This document shows, one piece after another, positions 38,563 to 50,538 of a DNA stretch of 64,000 nt. The stretch comes from Paraspadella gotoi. Lineage: Eukaryota > Chaetognatha. Both the position numbers and the translations under genes were made by a program. The stretch is taken from the NCBI GenBank assembly GCA_051294375.1, contig CM119268.1, positions 22,881,427-22,945,426 on the forward strand, written 5' to 3'. Under the pieces are notes generated by a model. It saw nothing but the letters and a program-made list of their open reading frames with translations, did no database searches and had not been told where the DNA came from. Positions within the stretch are counted from its first letter, which is position 1, and every line of letters begins with the position of its first letter.

Positions 38563-39096
38563 GGAGGAAAAAAGACCTGCGTCCGAATTTAATTGTTAAT
38601 TAGTTAATCTCATACTAGATTTGTAGATTGGAGTAAATTCATCGTCGCGATTCTCTCCCCCTCCCTCCTCCACTTAATTTTCGAAACGCGGCCATATCTA
38701 GATTCTTTTTATTTTTTTTTTTTGGTTTTTATTCGTTCGTTCAATTTTTTTTGTGGTCTTATTTGTTAATTCAATGTTAGTAAACGTTTGTTTTTATTCA
38801 CTACAGGGAAATAGTTGTGACGAAAAAAAAAACAAACTGGTAACAGATACGTGAAAAAAACAAAAAAAAACAAACTGAAATCCGCCTCAAGATTTCTGAG
38901 AAAAATACAAGACCGAAGTTGTGGTCCTAAAAATCTCAACTTCCTGTTTCTCTCTGGATCATTATCCCTCGCTCCTTTCTCCTTTCTCCTTTTTCCTTTT
39001 TCCTTTCTCCTTTTCCAGTTCTCCTTTTCCAGTTCAAATCCCTTTTTTTTTTCTAAAATCCTCTCAAACAGCAACTCTCCCAACCCTGACCCAGCC
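38563..39096. other. Intergenic region between the RING gene and CBFB
   Basis: 534 bp with A and T homopolymers and a CTCCTTTTTCC-type pyrimidine stretch (about 38970-39040) before the CBFB start. No gene. Confidence 0.4.
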
Positions 39097-41582
39097 ATGC
39101 ACCGCCCATCTCCCAACTCCTCCCCTCGAGGTCACCCGAACCAACAACATCACCATCATCTCATCTCCCATCCTCAAACTCCGGCCACGCCCTCCATCCC
39201 CGGCGCCCCTTCGTCGCCGCATCTCTCGGCGTCGCCGTCGGCCGCGACGCCGGGATCCGATCCGGCGTCGCCGATCGCTCACGCGTCTCACGCTCATCTG
39301 AGTCATCATCATCCATCGCTGCTTCACTTTCTTCCCTTTCACGGGGCGCCCGTCGTCGCGGGTGAGCTTGGGGGGGGGTGGGGGGAGTGGTAAGCTTGCC
39401 TTCTTTAGGGAATAATTTAACTAAACCATTATGGCAACGGGAGGATAGCCTGTGATACCCGGGGCGCGGGGTATCTCACCACCTGGCGTCGGGGCTGCGG
39501 ACCCTCAGTGACCGCCTCCTGTCACTGGCATGTTTATACCGGCACCGTCACATTTAAGCCAGAACCGGATAACCCAGGGATTGAACCCGGGACGCACGGA
39601 TGGAATGAGATGATTTAGCCTGCTCAGCCATTGAGACGAGGCTGAGGACGCCAGTGAGGCAGCTTTAAGTCTTGCTGCCACAGGATCCCCACCAGACTTC
39701 TCCACAGGGGCCTCAATCCTGAGGAGATGTCTGAGAGAAGGTTTTGATCTCATTGCCTAGTGAGAGCGAGCGGGCGAATGAGCAAGCGAGTCTGGAGCGT
39801 TACCAGAGAAGTAGGGCATAGGCGTGATATGCATACCCTAAGCGACGTAAGCATGGGCGCACGGTGCGCAGCGGTTGCGTGTTCGAGAGTAGGGCTCACC
39901 ACTTATGGCAACGGGAGGATAGCCTGTGATGCGCGGGGTATCTCACCACCTGGCGTAGGGGCTGCGGACCCTCAGTGACCGCCTCCTGTCACTGGCATGT
40001 TTATACGCCACCGTCACATTTAAGCCAGAACCGGGATACCCAGGGATTGAACCGGGACGCAGGATGGAATGAGATGATTTAGCCTGCTCAGCCATTGAGA
40101 CGAGGCTGAGGACGGACAGCAGTGAGGCAGTTTAAAGTCTTGCTGCCACACCATCCCTTTTTTTTTTATTAATTGTAAAACTAAATGATTATTACTCATA
40201 ATTAAAAGTATTTTTTTTTAAATTATTTTTAATTAAGCTTTTGAAAAAAAAAACTATGACCGAATCCAAAGATAGGGGAAATATTCCAAACTGCTACAAT
40301 ATTCAAATGAGATTAAGAAACTCGATCAATTTTACATTCTTATATCTTCGATGTTTTTCTCGTTCCTTCTCTTTCCCCTTTCTTTTCTCCCCTTCCTTTT
40401 CTCCCATTCCTTTTCTCTCCCCATCTCTTTCTTTTCTTCCCCCATCTCTTTCTTTTCTTCCCCTATTTTTCTCTCCTTCCCCCTTCGTCCCTCCCCTCCC
40501 TCAAGATCAGCGCGCGAAATTCGAAAACGACGAACTCTTGCGAAAATTGTCCCGGGAATCCGAGATCCGCTACACGGGTCATCGGGATCGACCTCACGAC
40601 GAGAGGGTCATGAGGTAAAGGGTCTCGACTCTCGAGAGTCTCGAGTCTGAAACGGATTTATTTAAATTATTATTAATTCTTTTAACTCCCAATTGATCCG
40701 GGATTTTCCTTCCGTCAGATTCGCAGCGGATTGCCGCGACGGTCGATTGGACATCGCTTACGCTTCGACGGGAACGAATTTCGGTCTCGTCAGGTCAGAT
40801 ACCATTTATCAATTAACTAATCGTTTTAACTCGTTGGGAAAACCTTTTTTAATTTTTTTTTTTTAACACGGTTATTGATTTAGTAATAGTTTATAATTGA
40901 TTCAGTCTTTGCATATGGATGGAAAATAATAAAACAAAGTAGATTTAATATGTTATTCCTTGTGAATAAATCTACTTTTTTATTATTTCCCATCCATATG
41001 CCAGACGGAATCAATTATCAACTATGACTAGACACTAATCCTCCCAGAATCATGACTGAAACTCTATCCGATTTTGATTTCTTTTTTCTCCGATTTTAGT
41101 TCCAATTCCGATTCTGACTTTTTCGATTTCGATCGCGAACCCGGAAAAGTTCACGTCTCCTCTTCGCTCATCTTCAACGGAGTCTGCGTCAAGTGGGTCG
41201 GGGTGCTCGATCTGCAGGTTAGTCTTCTTAATATCATGTATATATTGTTACAATTTTTAGTTAGATATTAAATACTACCTTAGTCTTTCGGTTTTTCGAC
41301 AATGTTAAAGATTTAACAAGAATCGGTGGGAGTATTTTGATTAAATAGATGCTGAGCCATTAGGACGTGAAGATTTAAAAAAATAAGATAAAATATTATA
41401 CATTGACTTAATATTTTCTTTTCCCCTTTCCTTACCTTCTCTTTCCTTACCTCCAGCGCATCGACGGTGTTGGTCAGTTACAGTTCGACGAGGTTGCGGC
41501 ACGTGCCTTCCAGGGCCAGTGCGCCCCGCCCGCAGAGGCGCAGCAGCAGGCCGACCACCCCGTCGTTACGGCATCCGCTTAA
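39097..41582 (+). CDS. CBFB: Core-binding factor beta subunit
   Basis: CBFB is the non-DNA-binding partner that stabilises RUNX proteins on DNA. Five exons (39097-39361, 40506-40614, 40719-40793, 41100-41217, 41457-41582) give 230 aa. Exons 2-5 hold the conserved heterodimerisation fold: DQRAKFENDELLRKLSRE, YTGHRDRPH, CRDGR, GTNFGL, REPGKVHV, NGVCVKWVGVLDLQRIDG and QFDE, all close to the vertebrate protein. The first exon adds about 88 residues rich in His, Pro, Ser and Ala (HHHHLISHP and others) that vertebrate CBFB lacks; there the DQRxKFEN block starts at about residue 7. The C-terminus after QFDE is shorter than in vertebrates and Gln/Ala-rich. Intron 1 (39362-40505) carries two SINE-like copies and an R2 copy; intron 3 carries a foldback element. 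Confidence 0.95.
39428..39682 (-). mobile_element. tRNA-derived SINE (family S1), copy 1
   Basis: On the minus strand the copy reads from GTGGCAGCAAGAC, through A box TGGCTGAGCAGG (39619-39630) and B box GGGTTCAATCCC (39577-39588), to a body ending in CCGTTGCCATAAT. The A-to-B distance of about 42 bp equals that of a tRNA gene. The body contains CACTGAGGGTCCGCAGCCCC, a block shared with family S2. Confidence 0.8.
39683..39903 (+). other. Spacer between two S1 SINE copies
   Basis: About 220 bp, GC-richer than the intron around it. It contains GAGCGAGCGGGCGAATGAGC and a plus-strand segment (GTGCGCAGCGG, then GTGTTCGAGAG) that looks like crowded pol III A and B boxes. It runs straight into the second copy, so it may belong to a composite element. 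Confidence 0.4.
39904..40150 (-). mobile_element. tRNA-derived SINE (family S1), copy 2
   Basis: About 90% similar by eye to copy 1 and in the same orientation. A box lies at 40083-40094 and a B box with one base lost at 40043-40053. An A/T-rich tail is on the right. Confidence 0.8.
40165..40335 (+). repeat. Octamer repeat (R2), copy 10 (CBFB intron 1)
   Basis: TAAAACTAAATGATTATTAC, AATTAAAAGTATT, then ACTGCTACAATATTCAAATG (one-mismatch octamer at 40301-40308) and AGATTAAGAAACTCGATC follow the family order. Confidence 0.6.
40884..41030. mobile_element. Foldback element in CBFB intron 3
   Basis: The left arm (TTTATAATTGATTCAG, GCATATGGATGGAAAATAAT, AAGTAGATTTA) and right arm (TAAATCTACTT, TTATTATTTCCCATCCATAT, GGAATCAATTATCAA) pair over about 57 bp with few mismatches around a loop of about 20 bp. 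This is the structure of a palindromic MITE. Confidence 0.8.
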
Positions 41583-41966
41583 AATATTGGGCGTAGTCCT
41601 TCAGGAGAACGTTGTGCCAATTAATACTCTTTCTCTCTTACTAATTTTACGTGTAGCTTCTACCAGTTGCTAATACTTTCAAGCCAGTTATCGAGATTCG
41701 AACAAAAACGATTTTTATCTGAATCAGCATTCATTTTTCCCCACTTTCTATCCAGTACTACTTTTCGCGCACAAATTATTTATTTTTATACCGAATTATT
41801 TACAAAATTCACCCATTTTAATAATATGTCACCCAGTGTCTCACGTCTTTTTGTTTGTTTTTGAGTTTCAAAATTTATTTTACGTATACGTTTGAGCATA
41901 TTGTATAACTTTATGCTGCGCCATCGTCCGTGAACTAATATTTGGAAATTGAGTAACTGATAAATA

Positions 41967-43226
41967 CAGAGTGTCTCAAACGTACTGTCACTTTACAAAT
42001 GAACGCTGTGTTAAATTGGTATGGTAAATTATCAAGGTGATAGAACCACCGGAAAGATAAGTTCATACAGTTTTTTTTGGTATCTATATTATCATTTTTA
42101 TTTTTATTTTTATTGACACAATGCAAATTCCAAATGAAGGGAAATTTTGTTTTGAGAGTCGATCAAAAAATTTTGGTGATATTAAATTTATAAAGTATTC
42201 CTGCTTTTGGTGAAAAATATAATTGTGCATATTATATTATAGTAGGCCACTATGTTTATGTAGGCGAGCTATTTGGTCCTAAAATAACAGTAAACTTAGC
42301 TCTAGTAGTATTCCCAATAAACATACCAATTAACTTACTTGTAGAAGAATAGATGCTAACAAGAGTCTTTAATAATAAACAAATATATAATGCTTCTAAC
42401 ATAATTCCTAACCCAATAAGTAAGAACTAAGACCAGAGAGGATGGGACTGCCATATTGGAAGCCAACTCTGTTCCAAGTCAAAGCATAGAATTCATCCTG
42501 AAGCTTTAAACTATAATTGAAATACCTAAGAGTGGCTTCCAATATGGCAGTGCCATCCTCTCTGGTCTTAGTTCTTACTTATTGGGTTAGGAATTATGTT
42601 TATTATTAAAGACTCTTTCTTTCCTCCATAGGGTATGTATGCTTATGACTTTACTTCCCTTAAGCTAGCTATATGCTTCAAGCATGCGAGTATTCTACCA
42701 CAGCAAGTTAGCATCTATTCTTCTACAAGTAAGTTAATTGGTATGATTATTGGGAATACTACTAGAGCTAAGTTTACTGTTATTTTAGGACCAAATAGCT
42801 CGCTTACATTTATTGTGCCCTTTACTAAGAATTTTGTGAATTAAGAATGATTTACGATGATGATAATGATTTCAGAAGAGAAGATTCAAAGAATGATTAC
42901 AAAGAAAATTTGTTTTTTTAGGAGCTCAGTAATTTTACCTTCAGGAACTGATTAACGCTACAAATTTAGTATCCTATGATTCAGCATATGATTCATAGAT
43001 GCATAGAGTACATTCTACTGCTAAAGCTATTTTCCAGCTGAGTGCAGCTCATAAGTATTGCCAATGTAATTGGCTCCGTCAAACAAGCTGCATGTCTGTA
43101 ACAATCTGTCAAAGACATATAAAACTGTAAGAACTTTTGGATCCAACGAGTAAAGTAAATGCATTTTTTATTACTTTACTGATTCGCTGTATTCATTTGT
43201 AAAGAGACAGTACGCTTGAGACTCTG
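41967..43226. mobile_element. Tc1/mariner-like non-autonomous element, 1.26 kb
   Basis: The left end CAGAGTGTCTCAAACGTACT and right end (read inverted) CAGAGTCTCAAGCGTACTGT match over about 38 bp with a 2-bp gap and a few mismatches, and both continue to CTTTACAAATGAA. TA lies on both sides (41965-41966 and 43227-43228), the target duplication of Tc1/mariner transposons, whose ends often start CAGNGTGTC. No transposase frame is visible. The interior is dominated by a large palindrome. Confidence 0.8.
42265..42815. repeat. Large nested palindrome inside the mariner-like element
   Basis: The left arm 42265-42455 is the reverse of 42533-42815 apart from an extra stretch of about 72-85 bp in the right arm (about 42627-42700). 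Shared words include GCGAGCTATTTGGTCCTAAA, GTAGAAGAATAGATGCTAAC, CCTAACCCAATAAGTAAGAA and TGCCATATTGGAAGCCA, each found once per strand. The unpaired centre is about 77 bp. Confidence 0.85.
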
Positions 43227-43409
43227 TAGTAGTCCTAACTTTTTTGGCCTCAGTTACAGCATTTCTTACTAAGTTGGTGTTTTCGTTGTTAATTTTCACG
43301 TTGTGACCGGGTTCGAGGTGTTTCAATGTCTTGTTTTTCAAATCTTATGAAAATCATTTTCCTCCGTCTATTAGAAAAATCGTTTTTAAATATTCTTTTC
43401 TTTTTTTAA

Positions 43410-43610
43410 GCGATATTCATATCTTCATCCAGCAGCAGCAGCTGCAACCGCAGCCTGCCGCTTTCTCCGCATTTACCCGTCGCTGCTGTCGAAAGCCTTC
43501 GTTACGAATATGAAGTCTCTCTTGCTAAATACGCGGTAGAAGTTGATATTTCTTCCTATGAACCCAAACGCTCTCGACTCGAAATCAAAATGTCATTGAC
43601 GATTCGCTGA
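43410..43610 (+). other. Candidate orphan coding exon
   Basis: After a pyrimidine tract and AG (about 43406-43410), one frame runs ISSSSSSCNRSLPLS, then AAVESLRYEYEVSLAKYAVE, then EPKRSRLEIKMSLTIR and a stop (43608-43610). The composition of the second half looks like real protein, but no ATG, no donor partner and no family were found. It may be a terminal exon whose upstream exons were displaced by the mariner-like insertion, or chance. It ends 110 bp before the YY1 start. Confidence 0.25.
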
Positions 43611-43720
43611 ATTTAGTGTCTTGACTCCACACACTCGGATTTCTGCGTCTCCTTTTAAAAGAGAGCGAGACAGAGAGGGAGACGGTCTAACTCCTTCCCC
43701 TCTCAAAAACTCTGAAAGCC

Positions 43721-47303
<3,583 letters not shown>

Positions 47304-48253
47304 ACAACTCTTCCAATCGGTCGATGAGAGCATTTCCCCCCCCCTCCCTCTCGCCCCGATTCCTATTTTCTTTTTTACGATCCCTTTCGACGCTCTGCCC
47401 CTTCTGTCCCCCACCCCAGCCCTCGCCCCTCTTTTTGTCCCCCCCCAGCCCTCAGCCCCCTCTTTTTGTCATAAAGAAGCCCGCCTTCGATCTCTTAAAC
47501 TAGTTTTTATTATTTACATTGAGATAAGTTTCTAAAATAGCGGACCGGATTCAGTTCGTTCCTTCGTTTAATTATTATCGTTATGATACAGGTTTAATCG
47601 TGAATCGGGTTACGTTTTTTTTCCCTATTTTTAAAAATTCTAAAAAGAAGTTAACATCGTCAATTAAAGTAGTTAATTTTCCTTAACAGATTTTAATTAT
47701 AATGTTTTGGACGGGAATTTTCATGTTTCTTTTTATTTAAAGCTCGCTGGAAAGATACTATTTACTACAGTAGCTGATAAATTTTACTAAGGCAAGATGA
47801 AACCTAAAATCCCCGTTGTAATGGTGGGACACGGCTTTGAGCGCCTTATTTAAACCTCTAAGGAAAGAGTAGAAAAATTATAAAAGTATAATTTTTTTTT
47901 AAGTTCTAAATATTTCCTCCTGATGGTTTCATTTCTTACAATTGCCTTGTTAATTCAAAATTTTTCACAGGTAAAAAAATGTTCTTTGGATCATACGCGA
48001 CTTTATTAATCGAAAAATTGAACTGCCTTCAATCCAATTTTTAACTTTCGCCTCCCCAGTACATTGAACAACATGATTTTCTTAGCCTACATATAATATT
48101 GTTATGCAACTTATAACGCAGGGAAACATTATAGTTCGCATTTTCTATTTTCTAGTTCCATTTGAACTATTTCCTGCGAATTATTCTCGCAAATTGGATT
48201 ATCTTAAAAGAAGAGGGTCTAAGGTCCACCCCTGTCCAGTGCCCCCCCAAATA
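47304..48253. other. Intergenic region between YY1 and PIH1D1
   Basis: About 950 bp. Poly-C/CT stretches near 47330-47470 could be YY1 3' UTR or, in another frame, extra C-terminal coding sequence. The rest is AT-rich with no gene or known repeat. Confidence 0.4.
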
Positions 48254-50162
48254 ATGTCGAAAGGCGACGAAGCGGAGCGGCTCTTCCAGCAGCTCCTCAC
48301 TGAGGCTGCCAAACCCGAATCGGCGGGCGTGGAGCTTCCCTCCCAACTCATCGTGCCCGAGCCGGGGTTTTGCATGAAGACGGTCAAGATCCCCGAAGGA
48401 GCAGAGGCCTCCTACGACGGGCGGGGTTGGCCCCTCGGCGCCGAGAAGGCCTTCGTCAACGTCTGCTTCTCGTCGAAGCTTCCAGATCCGCCCGACATCT
48501 CGGAGGAGAAACTAGTTGAGATCCTGCAAGTCACGGGTGAGTCAATTGGTGGAGGGTGTGTTGAAGATGAATTGGTAATTTTATCTCTCTCTCTCTAGAA
48601 GACGCGCCGGGCGCTGAGTCCTTCAGTGTGCCGATGTCTCTCGGCGAACCCCACGCGGAGTTGGACAAGAACGGAAAAGGTAAAGAGTCTCGTGATTCTT
48701 TTTGTCTTCGTCGTCGCTTCTCATTAACCCTTTAACTCACCTTTGCTTTAACCTTTAACCTTTGCTTTAACCTTTAACCTTTGCTTTAACCTTTGCTTTA
48801 ACCTTTGCTTTAACCTTTGCTTTAACCTTTCTTTGCTTTAACCTTTCTTTGCTTTAACCTTTCTTTGCTTTAACCTTTAACCTTTGCTTTAACCTTTGCT
48901 TTAACCTTTAACCTTTGCTTTAACCTTTAACCTTTGCTTTAACCTCCGCTCAGGTTGCACGGTCTACGACGTCGTCATCAGTCATGGATTCTTCGAGAAA
49001 ATCAAGGAGAAGGAACTCTTCATGTCTTTCTTCACCACGGTAATTTGGTTGTCATGATATTCGTGTTAAAAAGTCATTTGGTTGTCATGATATTCGTGTT
49101 AAAAAGTCATTTGGTTGTCATGATATTCGTGTTTAAAAGTCATTTGGTTGTCATGATATTCGTGTTTAAAAGTCATTTGGTTGTCATGATATTCGTGTTA
49201 AAAAGTCATTTGGTTGTCATGATATTCGTGTTAAAAAGTCATTTGGTTGTCATGATATTCGTGTTAAAAAGTTACGATGCTCTTCTATTTATTGGTGGTA
49301 GATGATCTAACGTTGTTTCAAATTGTTTTCTTGGATTGTAACCAATTTCTGAATCTTAAAACGAATATTAAACTTGAATGAGTAGTTGAGTACGAATGAG
49401 TACAACGAATAACAATCGACTTATTAGTATCATGAAAACCACTAGCAATTCTTTTGTCAGTTATCATATCTTTAAGTTTACCTTGTAAATTTTAAATATA
49501 ACCGACGCCAGGTGGCTCTCGAAGGCATCGAAGACAAGTACAAAGTGAATCTTGCCCGCGACGTCAAACTCCTCAAGAACAAGAAGTTCATGGGGACTTT
49601 GCCGGAACACAACGTCAGGACGAAATCGAAGCCTCGGATCCAGGAAGTGCAGCGACTCATGAAGGAACTCGAGTTACGCGACGGAGGGAAGCAGATAGAG
49701 GAGGCGCAAAAGATCGTCGAGATGCCGGGTGAAGACATTGTTTTGACCGTTACAAATATTGTTTTGCCTACTTTTGAGCTAATATAATATTTAAATAATT
49801 TATATATTTATTTATTTTCTTCTGACGATATCCTTCGCTCGTCCATCATCTCCCCCCCCATTCTTCCTCCTCCAGCCTCGACAACTGCGTCAACTCCCTC
49901 CACTGAACCCAGCTACACGATCCGTCGCGACCCGATCGAGGGGCACCCCCAATTCCTCGTCGTCGAAGTCCTTCTCCCAGGCGTCGTCTCCGCCAAAAGT
50001 CTCTCCCTCTCTCTCAACGAAGACACTCTGTCTCTATCGTCGCGTTCGGGACTGTATCGCCTCCACGTCGCCTGTCTGCCCTTCGATGTCGAACCCGAAG
50101 ACTCAGTCGCAGAGTTCAATAAAATCTCCCAGGTTTTGACAGTCACGCTTCCGGTCTCTTGA
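48254..50162 (+). CDS. PIH1D1: PIH1 domain-containing protein 1 (R2TP/HSP90 co-chaperone)
   Basis: PIH1D1 is the adaptor of the R2TP complex (RUVBL1/2, RPAP3, PIH1D1) that brings phosphorylated clients such as TEL2 and snoRNP factors to HSP90. Five exons (48254-48536, 48599-48679, 48954-49039, 49512-49728, 49876-50162) give 317 aa. The N-terminal PIH1 domain has PEPGFCMKT, KAFVNVCFSS, FSVPMSLGEPHAELDKNGKGC, VYDVV and LEGIEDKY, all close to the human protein. The two phosphopeptide-binding Lys regions are present, but about 15 residues are inserted between them (KIPEGAEASYDGRGWPLG). The C-terminal exon forms a CS/p23-like beta sandwich (PQFLVVEVLLPGV to LYRLHVACLPFDV), which binds RPAP3 in known complexes. 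Introns 2 and 3 hold separate tandem arrays. Confidence 0.93.
48727..48948 (+). repeat. 12-bp tandem array in PIH1D1 intron 2
   Basis: Units of TTTAACCTTTGC, with TTTAACC and TTTAACCTTTCTTTGC variants, are repeated about 18 times. The array ends five bases before the acceptor at 48953. Confidence 0.95.
49045..49275 (+). repeat. 33-bp tandem array in PIH1D1 intron 3
   Basis: Seven head-to-tail units of TTGGTTGTCATGATATTCGT plus GTTAAAAAGTCAT. Two units carry TTTAAAAG in place of TTAAAAAG. It starts about five bases after the exon 3 donor. Confidence 0.97.
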
Positions 50163-50538
50163 CGGCGGCGGTGAGAGTCGTTAGAGCCACGCCCCCCAGC
50201 GCTTCCCCCTAGTAGTCCTGTTTTGTGATATCTCGTTATGCAGCATTATTTTGGCCATTTCATTTTTGATAATGTCTCATAAAACTTTCTTCACCAGAAT
50301 TTTGATTCAATTCGAATGAAACGAAGCTTTTATTGATGTTTTTTTTTTTTTTTTTTAAAGATAAAAATTAGTGTATACAAAGACGTGAGTTTATTGTTAT
50401 CTCGTTATTATTTCTTTACTTTTTTTTTTCATCAGAAGGAATAAAAAATACGATAAACTCTTTGATCTTAAAAAGTCTTTGTAGCAAATTTGGGAGGCCA
50501 ATTTTGTAGCAAGTTTCGGAGGCCATTGTCGCGGCAAA
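50163..50538. other. Intergenic region between PIH1D1 and SRSF3
   Basis: 376 bp with an 18-base T run near 50338-50358. No repeat family. It must hold the PIH1D1 3' end and the SRSF3 promoter. Confidence 0.4.

Larger units (their letters stand above)
41583..43720. other. Intergenic region between CBFB and YY1
   Basis: About 2.1 kb, of which about 1.26 kb is a Tc1/mariner-like element (41967-43226). The left flank is AT-rich. The right flank has a candidate exon (43410-43610) and the YY1 leader. Confidence 0.6.

Noticed and set aside
39577-39630. A functional tRNA gene on the minus strand
   Set aside because: The A and B boxes are good, but no acceptor stem or anticodon arm pairs properly and the sequence is repeated with a SINE body, so it is a tRNA-derived SINE head.
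42635-42844. A 69-residue frame that could be a captured gene or viral remnant
   Set aside because: It lies in one arm of the palindrome, is matched by a broken inverted copy, and has no recognisable motif; kept only as a note under the mariner-like element.
49045-49275. Regular 33-bp repeats resembling a CRISPR array
   Set aside because: The units are head to tail with no unique spacers, and the locus is an animal intron.
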